64,000 nucleotides of DNA from Flavobacterium beibuense (GCF_004151245.1 NZ_JUIW01000010.1:1-64000), one strand, 5' to 3'. Numbered from the stretch's first letter, positions 24,792 to 33,876 are shown. Notes: generated from the letters alone by a model not told the origin. Program-made: numbers and translations.

Positions 24792-25795
24792 TGAAAGACG
24801 TAACATTTTTACATCCGGCATTCTTTTGGCTGTTCACATTACTGCCTCTGGCAATAGGCTGGTACATATGGAAAAGAAGACAACAAACGGCAACGTTAAA
24901 AATAAGTTCGTTAAACGGGTTTAAGGTTAAGCCATCACTATTGGCAAAAATAAAGCCTGTACTGTTTGCTTTCAGGTTACTGGCATTGAGCGCCATGATA
25001 GTGGCACTGGCAAGGCCCAGAAGCGTGGATGTTGACAGCAAGACAAAAACCACTCGTGGTATAGATATCGTTATGGCGATAGACGTGTCCGGAAGTATGC
25101 TTGCAAAGGATTTGAAACCTAACAGGCTTGAGGCACTTAAAACTGTGGCGGAGAAGTTTGTGGACGAAAGACCTAACGACCGTATCGGTATAGTTGTATA
25201 TGCAGCCGAGAGTTACACTAAAACCCCTGTTACCAGCGATAAGGAACTGGTTAAAAGTGCAATTGAATCGGTTAATTATGACGATTCCGTATTACAGGAT
25301 GGTACAGGTATAGGTGTAGGGCTTGCCACGGCCGTAAACAGGCTTAAGGAAAGTAAGGCAAAAAGCCGCGTAATAATATTACTTACAGATGGTGTAAACA
25401 ACTCCGGATTTATAGACCCGAGGATGGCTGCCGATATTGCTAAAGAATACGGAATTAAGGTATATACCATTGGGTTGGGTACTAACGGCATGGCACAAAT
25501 GCCTTATGCAAGAAGAGCAAATGGCGAGTGGGTTTATCAAACCATGAAAGTGGAAATTGATGAAGCACTTATGAAAGAGATTGCCAAGAAAACAGACGGA
25601 CAGTATTTCAGGGCAAATTCCAACAGTAAGCTGGAATCTATTTACCAGGAAATAAACAAGCTTGAAACAACCGAGATAAAAGAGCTTAAATATTATAACT
25701 ATACCGAAAAGTACAGGCCATACCTCTGGTTTGCTTTCGGGTTATTATTAGTTGATGTTGTAATTAGAAAAACGGTTTACAGAAGTTTTATTTAA
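24788..25795 (+). CDS. batA: BatA, VWA-domain membrane protein
   Basis: A 335-residue inner-membrane protein. Two N-terminal helices (about 8-25 and 56-75) lead to a von Willebrand factor A domain with an intact MIDAS: A-I-D-V-S-G-S-M-L-A-K-D-L-K-P-N-R-L (about 97-114), a Thr after it and L-L-T-D-G-V-N-N (about 199). A C-terminal helix (about 308-328) anchors the end. The D-L-K-P-N-R-L-E-A stretch is diagnostic of Bat VWA proteins. BatA and BatB are thought to form a membrane complex under MoxR control linked to oxidative and envelope stress (aerotolerance in Bacteroides). Starts within the stop of the preceding gene. Confidence 0.93.
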   Translation: MMKDVTFLHPAFFWLFTLLPLAIGWYIWKRRQQTATLKISSLNGFKVKPSLLAKIKPVLFAFRLLALSAMIVALARPRSVDVDSKTKTTRGIDIVMAIDVSGSMLAKDLKPNRLEALKTVAEKFVDERPNDRIGIVVYAAESYTKTPVTSDKELVKSAIESVNYDDSVLQDGTGIGVGLATAVNRLKESKAKSRVIILLTDGVNNSGFIDPRMAADIAKEYGIKVYTIGLGTNGMAQMPYARRANGEWVYQTMKVEIDEALMKEIAKKTDGQYFRANSNSKLESIYQEINKLETTEIKELKYYNYTEKYRPYLWFAFGLLLVDVVIRKTVYRSFI

Positions 25796-25796
25796 T

Positions 25797-26831
25797 ATGT
25801 ACGAATTAGACGAGTCAAAATATTTGTATTTGTTTGCGGTACTGCCGGTTTTATTACTGCTGTTCCTGTTTAACCTATACTGGAAAAGAAAAAAACAGCG
25901 TGAGTTTGGTGATGATGAACTCGTAAAAAAACTTACGCCCGAAAAATCGATTTTTAAGCCTGTATTAAAGTTTGTAATATTGCTGTTGGCTTTATCGGGT
26001 GTTATAATTGCACTGGTAAATCCTAAAATAGGCACTAAGACCGAAACGGTAAAACGTGAAGGTATTGATATTGTTTTTGCGATAGATGTTTCTAAAAGTA
26101 TGCTTGCTGAAGACGTAGCCCCTAACAGGCTGGAAAAGGCAAAGCAGATTGTATCGCAAATCATCAATCAACTGGGAACAGACAGGATTGGTATTATAGG
26201 TTATGCGGGTAGTGCTTATCCGGTATTGCCTATAACGTCTGATTACAGCGTAGCAAAAATGTTCCTTCAGAACATGAATACCGATATGGTGTCTTCTCAG
26301 GGTACAGCATTAAGCGATGCTATACAGTTGGCAACTACGTATTATGATGATCCGCAAACCAGCAAACTGCTTATTTTGGTGAGCGATGGTGAAGATCATG
26401 GTGAAGGCTCTATGGAAGCCGCAGAAAATGCTAAAGATAAAGGCATTAAGATAATTACCATAGGGGTAGGTACCGAAAAAGGAAGTACTATTCCCATTAA
26501 GCGAAACGGTATAACCGAAAGCTATAAACGTGACCGCGAGGGTGAGGTAGTAATTACCAAAATGTATCCTGATGCACTTAAAACCATTGCCGATCAAACA
26601 AAAGGCGGTTATGTGTATGGAGGGAATACAAGGGAAGTATCGGAATATGTAAAAAAGGCATTGGATAATATTGAGAAAACTGAGTTTGAAGCTAAAGAAA
26701 TAGCAACTTACGATTCGCAATACCAGTGGTTTTTAGGGGCAGCCTTTTTGCTGCTGTTTCTGGATGTTTTCCTTTTAGACAGGAAAACGGCATGGATAAG
26801 GAAGTTGAACCTTTTTAATGAAAAAGTATAA
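25797..26831 (+). CDS. batB: BatB, VWA-domain membrane protein
   Basis: A 344-residue paralogue of BatA, 1 bp after it. Topology is the same: helices at about 10-28 and 59-76, a VWA domain with A-I-D-V-S-K-S-M-L-A-E-D-V-A-P-N-R-L (about 94-111), L-V-S-D-G-E-D-H-G-E-G (about 191) and a C-terminal helix (about 307-325). Its MIDAS is intact (D-V-S-K-S). The stop TAA is followed directly by the batC ATG, so translational coupling is likely. Confidence 0.93.
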   Translation: MYELDESKYLYLFAVLPVLLLLFLFNLYWKRKKQREFGDDELVKKLTPEKSIFKPVLKFVILLLALSGVIIALVNPKIGTKTETVKREGIDIVFAIDVSKSMLAEDVAPNRLEKAKQIVSQIINQLGTDRIGIIGYAGSAYPVLPITSDYSVAKMFLQNMNTDMVSSQGTALSDAIQLATTYYDDPQTSKLLILVSDGEDHGEGSMEAAENAKDKGIKIITIGVGTEKGSTIPIKRNGITESYKRDREGEVVITKMYPDALKTIADQTKGGYVYGGNTREVSEYVKKALDNIEKTEFEAKEIATYDSQYQWFLGAAFLLLFLDVFLLDRKTAWIRKLNLFNEKV

Positions 26832-27725
26832 ATGAAAGGATTAGTAACATACAGCCTGCTTTTATTTTCGTTAGTCGCTTTTTCTCAGCAAAAAGGGGAC
26901 AAGGAAAACAAAGACAACAAAAAAGATGTATACCTTTCAAAAGGTAACAGTCAATTTGCTGATAAGGAATATGTGGATGCTGAGGCCAACTACAGGATAT
27001 CTCAGTCTGATTCACCTACAAAATCGGCAGGGGCTTATAATTTAGGTAATGCCATATACAGGCAGGGTAAGGTTGAAGAGTCGATGTATGCCTATCTTAC
27101 GGCGATAGAAACAGCCGAAAGCAAGAAAGACAAGCACAGGGCCTATCATAATCTGGGCAATGCCCTTATGAAGGTTAAAGACTATCAGACGGCTGTTGAG
27201 GCATACAGGAATGCATTAAGAAATGATCCTTATGATGAGGAGACCCGTTATAACTTTGCCTTAGCAAAAGAAATGCTTAAAAAGAATCCGCCGCCACCGC
27301 AACAAAACAAGGATCAGAATAAAGATCAGCAGGACAAGCAGGATAATAAAGACAATCAGAATCAGGGCAATAATAACAAGGACGAGAACAAAGGTAACAA
27401 CCAAGGAGACAAGGACAATAAAGATAACAAGCAGAATAAACCTGACGATAAGAAAGGTAACGGACAGGATAAGGAAAAAGGAGACGAGCAGAAAGATAAG
27501 GGAGGCCAACAGGACAAGGATAAATCTGATAAGGATGGCCAAAATAAGCCCGGTGGTGGAGATGAAGGAAACCGTGACCAGGAACCTGCGGAAGGCAGCC
27601 CATCCAAACAGCGAATGGAAAACCTGCTTGATGCCATGAACAACGAAGAAAAGAAAGTTCAGGATAAGGTAAATGCCAAAAAAGTAAAAGGCATGCCGCC
27701 CCAAAGACAGGAAAAAGACTGGTAA
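26832..27725 (+). CDS. batC: BatC, TPR protein with long charged disordered tail
   Basis: A 297-residue exported protein: signal peptide ending near A-F-S-Q, two to three TPR units (A-G-A-Y-N-L-G-N-A-I-Y-R-Q-G-K-V-E-E-S at about 57 and Y-H-N-L-G-N-A-L-M-K-V-K-D-Y-Q-T-A at about 96), then P-P-P-P-Q-Q. From about 155 to 260 the sequence is almost only Lys, Asp, Asn, Gln, Gly and Glu, a low-complexity tail, followed by a short C-terminal conserved motif (M-E-N-L-L-D-A-M-N-N-E-E). Such a tail is common in Flavobacteria BatC. Likely periplasmic, a protein-protein scaffold for the Bat complex. Confidence 0.9.
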   Translation: MKGLVTYSLLLFSLVAFSQQKGDKENKDNKKDVYLSKGNSQFADKEYVDAEANYRISQSDSPTKSAGAYNLGNAIYRQGKVEESMYAYLTAIETAESKKDKHRAYHNLGNALMKVKDYQTAVEAYRNALRNDPYDEETRYNFALAKEMLKKNPPPPQQNKDQNKDQQDKQDNKDNQNQGNNNKDENKGNNQGDKDNKDNKQNKPDDKKGNGQDKEKGDEQKDKGGQQDKDKSDKDGQNKPGGGDEGNRDQEPAEGSPSKQRMENLLDAMNNEEKKVQDKVNAKKVKGMPPQRQEKDW

Positions 27726-27789
27726 ACCCCGTTTAAACGGATACTTATTTGAAAAATGTTATATTATTCAGAGTAAGGAATTGACAACG

Positions 27790-29544
27790 ATGAAAAGATA
27801 CATCTTACTGATATTTTTATTTTTAATACAGGGTATATATGCCCAGGACGTTGAGTTTAAAGCCGAACCCAGCAAGACCAGGCTGGGCGTAAATGAGCGC
27901 CTTAGGGTTAGCTTTACAATGAACAAGGATGGTGATAACTTTGTGCCTCCTTCCTTTGATGGCTTCAGGGCACAGGGACCTATGCAAAACATAAGGAATT
28001 CATGGGTAAACGGTAAGCATACCTACAGCAAGAGTTACGATTATATACTTACACCTACTTCTAAGGGTGATTTTACCATAGGGCAGGCCAGCATTGAAAT
28101 AGAAGGTAAAATATATAAAACGCTACCGATAAAAATATCGGTGGGTGATGCTGTTAAAATTCAGGATCCTTATGAAGCGGCAAGGCAAAGTGCTACAGAG
28201 GGGGTACATCTTGTGGCTGAGGTTAGCAAGACTAATCCGTATGTGAATGAACCTGTAAGTGTGGTTTACAAACTGTACGTGAGCCAAAGCAGCGATGTTA
28301 CCAATTTCTTTGTAAAGGAAAATCCGAGCTTTAATGACTTCTGGAGCCAGACCGACAGGTTCGACCCTCAGCATCTTACCATAGAAAAAGGTATGTATAA
28401 CGGTGAAATGTACCGTTATGTAGTGCTGCAAAAAACAGTATTGTATCCGCAAAAGAGCGGACAATTGGAATTAGAGCCTCTGTTGGTTAATGCTACATTG
28501 CAGGTGCCTACCGGACGCAATCGTTTTGGTATGGTAAATTATGTGTCTGAGGATAAATTGTTGTCTTCGGGTACAAGGACCATAAACGTTAAACCATTGC
28601 CTGAAACAGGAAAGCCGGATAATTTTACAGGGGCTGTAGGTAGTTTTGACTTTAGTGTAACGCCTTCTAAAACCAGCCTTGAAACAGGAGAATCATTACA
28701 GCTTGATGTAACCGTTAGCGGTAAGGGTAACCTAAAACTGTTCACACTGCCTAAACCGATTGTGCCATCTGCACTGGAAATGTATGACCCGGAGCACAAA
28801 GAGAATGTGAATGTGCCTATAAGCGGGATGACAGGTAAGATATCTGATATTTATACCATAGTGCCTCAAAACAGGGGTAAGTATCCTATTAACCAGCTTT
28901 CATTCTCTTATTTTGATCCGTCTACAGGAAAATATAAAACAATAACTTCTAAAGATTTAATGATAGAGGTTACGGGAGATGCTGTTGCAACCACTACACC
29001 TGCTGCGACCGCAGGAACTCAAAAGCAAACAGTGGAATCTAAAGAGCAGTTCCGTTTTGTAGATCTGGAAACAAAACTTGTGCCTAGGGAAAGGGATCAT
29101 TTCTTTGGCTCAACGCTGTTTTATGGCCTGTTAGCGGCGCCATTCCTTATAATACCGCTAATTGTATTAGGTAAGAGGAAAAAAGAGGCTTACGACAGCG
29201 ATGTTGTGGGTAATAAGATACGACAGAATAACAGACTGGCTAAAAAATACCTGTCGGCTGCTAAAAAACAGCTTGGCAATAAAGAGGAGTTCTATGTGGC
29301 ACTTGAAAAAGCCCTGCATAATTTCCTTAAAGCTAAACTGAATATCGAAACTTCTGAAATGAGTAAACAAAACATTCAGGAGTTGTTACTGAACAGAAAA
29401 GCGAATCAGGAAACGGTAGCTGATTTTATCAGGATAATGGACAGTTGTGAATTTGCCCGTTATGCACCGTCATCGGGTGCGGCAATGCAGCAGGATTATG
29501 AGAGTGCGGTATCGGTAATAACAGCATTGGAAAAACAGGTGTAA
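27790..29544 (+). CDS. batD: BatD, aerotolerance membrane protein
   Basis: A 584-residue exported protein. The signal peptide ends at I-Y-A-Q; the ATG at 27790 is preferred over an upstream TTG. The large periplasmic part contains repeated beta-sandwich units typical of BatD: V-E-F-K-A-E-P-S-K-T-R-L-G-V-N-E-R, then V-S-K-T-N-P-Y-V-N-E-P-V-S-V-V-Y-K-L at about 140 and a third at about 290 (V-T-P-S-K-T-S-L-E-T-G-E-S). A membrane helix lies at about 440-460, and the cytosolic tail holds the F-Y-V-A-L-E-K-A-L-H-N-F motif. Its stop overlaps the next ATG by one base (TAATG). Confidence 0.92.
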   Translation: MKRYILLIFLFLIQGIYAQDVEFKAEPSKTRLGVNERLRVSFTMNKDGDNFVPPSFDGFRAQGPMQNIRNSWVNGKHTYSKSYDYILTPTSKGDFTIGQASIEIEGKIYKTLPIKISVGDAVKIQDPYEAARQSATEGVHLVAEVSKTNPYVNEPVSVVYKLYVSQSSDVTNFFVKENPSFNDFWSQTDRFDPQHLTIEKGMYNGEMYRYVVLQKTVLYPQKSGQLELEPLLVNATLQVPTGRNRFGMVNYVSEDKLLSSGTRTINVKPLPETGKPDNFTGAVGSFDFSVTPSKTSLETGESLQLDVTVSGKGNLKLFTLPKPIVPSALEMYDPEHKENVNVPISGMTGKISDIYTIVPQNRGKYPINQLSFSYFDPSTGKYKTITSKDLMIEVTGDAVATTTPAATAGTQKQTVESKEQFRFVDLETKLVPRERDHFFGSTLFYGLLAAPFLIIPLIVLGKRKKEAYDSDVVGNKIRQNNRLAKKYLSAAKKQLGNKEEFYVALEKALHNFLKAKLNIETSEMSKQNIQELLLNRKANQETVADFIRIMDSCEFARYAPSSGAAMQQDYESAVSVITALEKQV

Positions 29545-30050
29545 TGAAAAATATCACCTTCATACTGTTGTTGTTTTCTTTGGCATCCTTTGCTCAGACC
29601 GATTACGTTCTTCCTAATGAAGAGGCTGTTTTTTCTTTTCAAACGGAAAAAGGGAAACAGATGATGTTGGCTAAAGATGTGGATGATGAATATATGGTAT
29701 ATCGTTTTGGTACCGTAAACAAAATTGAACTGGAGAGTAAAAGGGAGAAAACGGCTGATGGTTTTTCGGGATTTAAATATTCCGGATATGCACGCCATGG
29801 AGGTCCTGAAAACGAAGGGATGATGCTTGATTACCTTGCTTTTACTAACGGGGATTATAAATATGTTATATATAAAACATATTATTCAGTACCTGATGAA
29901 ACAGCTGCCGGAGTAAAGGTTTATAGTTTAAAATCGGATGAACTGATTACCGATATTAAGGCTGATAATGTGACTGTGAAAGGAACGATTCATATTTTTA
30001 GGGATAACGGACTGATTAGCTACGATGAAGAAAATATTCTTTATGATTAA
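29544..30050 (+). CDS. Small exported protein inserted between batD and batE
   Basis: 168 residues with a signal peptide ending at S-F-A-Q (about 18). The mature part is beta-rich with no cysteines, no membrane helix and no family I recognise (features G-F-S-G-F-K-Y-S-G-Y-A and Y-V-I-Y-K-T-Y-Y). It starts on the last base of the batD stop, so it is translationally coupled to batD and belongs to the bat operon. BatE begins 14 bp after its stop. Function unknown; a periplasmic accessory of the Bat complex is the simplest guess. Confidence 0.7.
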   Translation: MKNITFILLLFSLASFAQTDYVLPNEEAVFSFQTEKGKQMMLAKDVDDEYMVYRFGTVNKIELESKREKTADGFSGFKYSGYARHGGPENEGMMLDYLAFTNGDYKYVIYKTYYSVPDETAAGVKVYSLKSDELITDIKADNVTVKGTIHIFRDNGLISYDEENILYD

Positions 30051-30063
30051 GTTGTTAGAAAGA

Positions 30064-30810
30064 ATGAAAAAATTAGCATATATAGTATTGTTTTTTACGC
30101 AGCTTATGGCTGCGCAGTCGGCATTTGATAAAGGTAACGAGCAGTACAGGGAAGGGAAGTATGAAGAGGCAGCTCAAAGTTATGAAAGCATACTCGAAGG
30201 GGGCGAGGAATCGGCAGAGGTGTATTTTAACCTTGGTAATGCCTATTACAAGCTTAACCAAACGGCTCCTTCCATCTATAATTATGAAAAGGCACTGCTT
30301 TTAAAACCTAATGACAAGGATATAAAAGTTAATCTTGGTTTTGCTCAAAAAATGGTGATAGATGATATTCAGGCGACACCAAAGGTGGGTTTTTCAAAAC
30401 TGTTTTATGGTTTGGTAGGTATCTATCATTATGACACCTGGGCCGGGATAGCGGTAGGCTTTGCTTTTGGTGTACTGTTGTTTTTTATTGGTTACTATTT
30501 TGCAGGCTCAACCCTTTTAAAAAGGATGTTTTTTGCAGGTATATTACTGTCTTTGGTCGTAATAGTTATCAGTATTGTTTCGGCAACTTTTGTAAAGACA
30601 GAATCCTCTAAAATGAGGCCGGCTATTGTGTTTAGTGAGGTGGCATCTGTAAAAAGTGAGCCTTTAAACAATGCGCCCGATGCCTTTATACTGCACGAAG
30701 GCACAAAGGTAAATGTGGTTGAGGTATTGGATAACTGGAAAAAAGTAACCCTAGCCGACGAAAGTACCGGCTGGATAAAAGATAATGATATTAAAGAGCT
30801 GAAGGATTAA
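30064..30810 (+). CDS. batE: BatE, TPR and SH3-domain membrane protein
   Basis: A 248-residue membrane protein. Signal or anchor at the N-terminus (ends near L-M-A-A-Q); TPRs at about 20-95 (N-E-Q-Y-R-E-G-K-Y-E-E-A-A-Q-S-Y and Y-F-N-L-G-N-A-Y-Y-K-L); two membrane helices at about 125-150 and 155-180; and an SH3-like domain to the end (A-S-V-K-S-E-P-L-N, then G-T-K-V-N-V-V-E-V and S-T-G-W-I-K). This is the usual BatE plan. The ATG at 30064 is chosen over the frame's earlier opening at 30025, which would overlap the preceding gene. Its stop shares TTAA with the convergent CvpA gene. Confidence 0.9.
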   Translation: MKKLAYIVLFFTQLMAAQSAFDKGNEQYREGKYEEAAQSYESILEGGEESAEVYFNLGNAYYKLNQTAPSIYNYEKALLLKPNDKDIKVNLGFAQKMVIDDIQATPKVGFSKLFYGLVGIYHYDTWAGIAVGFAFGVLLFFIGYYFAGSTLLKRMFFAGILLSLVVIVISIVSATFVKTESSKMRPAIVFSEVASVKSEPLNNAPDAFILHEGTKVNVVEVLDNWKKVTLADESTGWIKDNDIKELKD

Positions 30811-31358
30811 GCACTTTGTTCGTTACTGAAAACTTCAGGTTTTTCCTCCGGCATTTCCTGATCCTTAAATTCCTGAAACCATTCTTCAAGAACAGGGAAA
30901 ATAGTATTGGACACTTCCAGCATCGGGTAAAAGAAAATGGATTCTTCCAGAGTTTCATCCTCTGCAAAAATGTGGGAGCTGTTCATCTTAAGGAAAAAAT
31001 TAAGCGAAACGCTTACTATCAGTACCATTTTAAGGAAACCAAATACCCCGCCCAATATACGGTTTAGAAGCCCAAGGCTTGCGAAGTCGGCCAATTTGGT
31101 AAAAAACTTTGCCAGTAGTATTATGCCTACCACTACGGCTACAAAAGTGATTAAAAATGCAGTTATGGATATATAGCGGGGTTCCCAGGAAACATGACCG
31201 CTTATAATATCGGCTATAAAGCCTGAAAACTTAAGGGCAATAAAAATACCTGCAATTAGTGAAACCAATGATGCCAGTTCCACAAAAAAGCCTCTCCATA
31301 GCCCTTTTATAAGTCCGTACAGCAGCAGGCCGCCTAATATGATATCAATAACACTCAT
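30807..31358 (-). CDS. CvpA family membrane protein
   Basis: 183 residues with four predicted membrane helices (about 3-20, 24-45, 60-85 and 100-120) and an acidic C-terminal tail. Begins M-S-V-I-D-I-I-L-G, the standard CvpA opening (colicin V production, a conserved small membrane protein of unclear role that affects purine synthesis, envelope tolerance or secretion depending on species). The ATG at 31358 is preferred to an upstream TTG. It ends head-on into batE with a shared TTAA stop, leaving no room for a terminator. Confidence 0.85.
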   Translation of the reverse strand: MSVIDIILGGLLLYGLIKGLWRGFFVELASLVSLIAGIFIALKFSGFIADIISGHVSWEPRYISITAFLITFVAVVVGIILLAKFFTKLADFASLGLLNRILGGVFGFLKMVLIVSVSLNFFLKMNSSHIFAEDETLEESIFFYPMLEVSNTIFPVLEEWFQEFKDQEMPEEKPEVFSNEQSA

Positions 31359-31429
31359 TAAAAACAAAGTTAGCAGACTTTAGTTATAATCCAAATAGCG
31401 AGTATGCACATAATTAATCGGCAAGTAGT

Positions 31430-31437
31430 TATCTTTG
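31430..31437 (+). promoter_or_regulatory. Putative -7 box upstream of the 31455 gene
   Basis: TATCTTTG matches TAnnTTTG and lies only 17 bp before the ATG at 31455, predicting a very short leader. No clear -33 box. Confidence 0.4.
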
Positions 31438-31454
31438 CCATCTAAAACAGAAAA

Positions 31455-31811
31455 ATGTCCAGAGACGAACAATTAAAATCACGCTGGGAACAGCTTGTAA
31501 ATATATTATCAAACCGTTTTGCCGATGGCGAAACACTTGACCTTGATGCAATCATCTATCTTATAGGGGTGCAGGAACTGGGTAAGTTTAACCGTAAGTT
31601 TAAAAAAGACGAAAAGTTAAACCTTATGCACATAGCCATTTGCAGGCTTTTAGAGCCTTATGGTTATTATGAATTTGACTTTTTTGATGAAGACGGCTGG
31701 CCGCACTATACCGTTAAGGAACAGTTACCGCCATTAAAGGCAGGGGAGCAGTCGGTTTTAATGAAGGGAGCCATTGTAGAGTACTTTTTAGAAAAGGGTC
31801 TTATTTCTTAA
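31455..31811 (+). CDS. Conserved small cytosolic protein upstream of pheS
   Basis: 118 residues without signal peptide or membrane helix. Acidic and aromatic, with features such as L-D-L-D-A-I-I-Y-L-I-G-V-Q-E-L-G and Y-G-Y-Y-E-F-D-F-F-D-E-D-G-W-P-H-Y. I recognise it only as the kind of short protein found in Flavobacteriaceae genomes with no assigned function. It ends 58 bp before pheS, which has its own -7 box. Confidence 0.7.
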   Translation: MSRDEQLKSRWEQLVNILSNRFADGETLDLDAIIYLIGVQELGKFNRKFKKDEKLNLMHIAICRLLEPYGYYEFDFFDEDGWPHYTVKEQLPPLKAGEQSVLMKGAIVEYFLEKGLIS

Positions 31812-31841
31812 AGTTTAATGGTATTACATTTTTAAAATACC

Positions 31842-31849
31842 TAAATTTG
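31842..31849 (+). promoter_or_regulatory. Putative -7 box for pheS
   Basis: TAAATTTG matches the consensus exactly, 20 bp before the pheS ATG at 31870. Confidence 0.5.
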
Positions 31850-31869
31850 CACACTTTTACTGAATAACG

Positions 31870-32889
31870 ATGATAGAGAAGATTAAAAGTTATATTGCTG
31901 AGGCCGAAGCTTTCCAGACACAAAACAAGGAAGAGCTTGAGGCATTCAGGATTAAGTTCCTGAGTAAAAAAGGTATTGTTAACGACTTTATGGCTGAATT
32001 TAAAAATGTTCCAAATGAACAGAAAAAAGAATTCGGGCAGGTAATCAATGCTTTTAAAACAGCAGTACAAAATAAGGTGACCGAAATTCAGGATGCACTG
32101 GAGAGCAAAGAGGATGCTAAAGGCATTTATGGCGACCTTACACGTCCTGGAGAACTTTTCCAGGTAGGATCACGCCACCCAATATCCATAGTAAAGAACC
32201 AGATAATAGATATATTCTCTAACATCGGCTTTAATGTTTCCGAAGGTCCGGAAATTGAAGACGACTGGCATAACTTTACGGCACTTAATCTACCGGAATA
32301 CCATCCGGCAAGGGATATGCAGGATACCTTCTTTATCCAGACGAACCCTGATGTACTTTTAAGAACACATACATCATCGGTACAGGTGCGTTATATGGAG
32401 AACAACAAACCGCCTATCCGTACCATTTCTCCGGGAAGAGTATTTAGGAATGAGGCTGTTTCTGCACGTTCACACTGTATTTTCCATCAGGTAGAAGGTT
32501 TATACATTGATAAAGATGTTTCGTTTGCCGATTTAAAGCAAACGCTTTTATACTTTACAAAAGAGATGTTCGGTAAATCAAAAATACGCCTTCGCCCGTC
32601 GTACTTCCCGTTCACGGAGCCAAGTGCGGAAATTGATATTTACTGGGGATTAAAAACAGAAACCGATTACAGGATTACTAAAGGTACCGGATGGCTTGAA
32701 ATAGGCGGTTGCGGTATGGTAGATCCTAACGTGCTTACCAACTGTGGTATTGACCCGGTTAAGTACAACGGTTTTGCTTTTGGTATGGGTGTGGAAAGGA
32801 TAGCCATGCTGTTATATCAAATAGGTGATATACGTATGTTCTATGAGAACGACGTACGTTTCTTAGAACAGTTCAAATCGAATATATAA
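31870..32889 (+). CDS. pheS: Phenylalanyl-tRNA synthetase alpha subunit
   Basis: A 339-residue class II synthetase subunit that, with PheT, charges tRNA-Phe. An N-terminal coiled-coil (about 1-90) precedes the catalytic core: H-P-I-S-I-V (about 102), motif 2 [19 protein letters not shown] (about 198-216) and motif 3 [10 protein letters not shown] (about 300-309). Length is normal. pheT is not adjacent, as in many Bacteroidota. A strong terminator follows immediately. Confidence 0.97.
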   Translation: MIEKIKSYIAEAEAFQTQNKEELEAFRIKFLSKKGIVNDFMAEFKNVPNEQKKEFGQVINAFKTAVQNKVTEIQDALESKEDAKGIYGDLTRPGELFQVGSRHPISIVKNQIIDIFSNIGFNVSEGPEIEDDWHNFTALNLPEYHPARDMQDTFFIQTNPDVLLRTHTSSVQVRYMENNKPPIRTISPGRVFRNEAVSARSHCIFHQVEGLYIDKDVSFADLKQTLLYFTKEMFGKSKIRLRPSYFPFTEPSAEIDIYWGLKTETDYRITKGTGWLEIGGCGMVDPNVLTNCGIDPVKYNGFAFGMGVERIAMLLYQIGDIRMFYENDVRFLEQFKSNI

Positions 32890-32891
32890 TT

Positions 32892-32920
32892 AAAAAAGGC
32901 AGCTTTAAGCTGCCTTTTTT
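32892..32920. terminator. Bidirectional terminator between pheS and NlpE-like gene
   Basis: Stem AAAAAAGGCAGCTT / AAGCTGCCTTTTTT with a minimal loop, flanked by A- and T-runs, between the convergent stops at 32889 and 32922. Confidence 0.85.
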
Positions 32921-32921
32921 G

Positions 32922-33383
32922 TTAGTCTATCTTTTTTATGATATAATCACTTTGGTCGCCCTGTTCCGGATTACCAAACTTATCCAGCATTTTAAGGCTG
33001 TGTTCCTGGACTTTAAGTTTTTTATGGTCGCCGTTAGCATCAAGGGTAATAACATTTCCGGAATCATCCCATGTAAAGGTTCCTGTATATTTATTGGCAG
33101 TTTCCTGTTTTTCAAGATACTTTAGAGAAAGTGCATAGGTGTTGTTATCATTAAGCTGAATATCAAACAAAAGGCCCGGACAATCGCCACAAGGCAGGGT
33201 GTCGCTGTATACTCCCGGCCAGTCTAGAGCGTTCCTGCTGGTATCTCCTACAGGGGTATCGGTTGTAACTGTTTCTGTATCAGTAGAATCTGTAGCTATT
33301 TGGTCATCCGATGATTTTTCTCCATTTTTGCATGCGGTAAACGCCAGTAATGCCAAAATCGCTATAGCTGAAATTTTTTTCAT
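32922..33383 (-). CDS. NlpE-like lipoprotein
   Basis: 153 residues. The lipobox L-A-F-T-A-C places the lipidated Cys at 18. A Ser/Thr/Asp-rich linker of about 35 residues leads to an NlpE N-terminal-type domain: W-P-G-V-Y-S-D-T-L-P-C-G-D-C-P-G (about 55-70) contains the C-x2-C copper-binding motif, followed by a small beta barrel. E. coli NlpE senses surface attachment and copper via Cpx; Bacteroidota homologues hold only this first domain, and their role is not established. Monocistronic. Confidence 0.85.
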   Translation of the reverse strand: MKKISAIAILALLAFTACKNGEKSSDDQIATDSTDTETVTTDTPVGDTSRNALDWPGVYSDTLPCGDCPGLLFDIQLNDNNTYALSLKYLEKQETANKYTGTFTWDDSGNVITLDANGDHKKLKVQEHSLKMLDKFGNPEQGDQSDYIIKKID

Positions 33384-33443
33384 GGTGTTTTTGGTTTTTT
33401 GTAATGTTTAATAATTGATTTTAGAGAATTTAAAGGTAAGAAA

Positions 33444-33851
33444 ATGAAAAAAGATATTAAGATACCGGTAGTGGAAAATGTGTATATGGCAGTAATGCAG
33501 GAATGGAACGACGATTTCATGGAAAAAACCTGGTATGCTTATCTTATTAACGATAGTGATGATAAACTGGAAACGGTTATCGTAGTTTCTAATGCAACCG
33601 GAGTTATAGATGGCGAAGAGCGTAAAACATCTATGATGCGCCATGCATTTATGGAAGTGCCGGCAAACTCAGCCATAAAGGTAGAGATGCTTGAAGAAAC
33701 CGTATTACAGCTTCACAACAGCTTTATGGTTACGTTCTTTAAGAACAATATGCTGTTTGATAAGAACTATGTATTTATAGCAGGAACCATTAACGAAGAA
33801 GATACGGTTGAGTTACCTGTAATAGCTAAAGAAGGTATATTGGTTAAATAA
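33444..33851 (+). CDS. Conserved small protein of unknown function
   Basis: 135 residues, no signal peptide. Beta-rich with W-Y-A-Y-L-I-N-D-S, R-K-T-S-M-M-R-H-A-F and N-K-N-Y-V-F-I-A-G. I think of it as a protein common in Flavobacteriaceae; similar short proteins have sometimes carried a phenylalanyl-tRNA synthetase label in databases, but nothing in the sequence supports a synthetase role. It stands alone between NlpE-like and the GH92 gene with its own terminator. Confidence 0.7.
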   Translation: MKKDIKIPVVENVYMAVMQEWNDDFMEKTWYAYLINDSDDKLETVIVVSNATGVIDGEERKTSMMRHAFMEVPANSAIKVEMLEETVLQLHNSFMVTFFKNNMLFDKNYVFIAGTINEEDTVELPVIAKEGILVK

Positions 33852-33876
33852 TCTGTAACTAAGTTATTGATATAAG

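Noticed and set aside
27261..27704. Long minus-strand reading frames over batC (147, 108 and 93 residues)
   Set aside because: They mirror the low-complexity Lys/Asn/Asp/Gln tail of BatC and give only simple Leu/Ile/Ser/Cys-rich peptides; batC in its own frame has TPRs, a signal peptide and operon context.
33444..33851. Phenylalanyl-tRNA synthetase alpha-like product
   Set aside because: The 135-residue protein has none of the class II synthetase motifs; the true pheS is at 31870.
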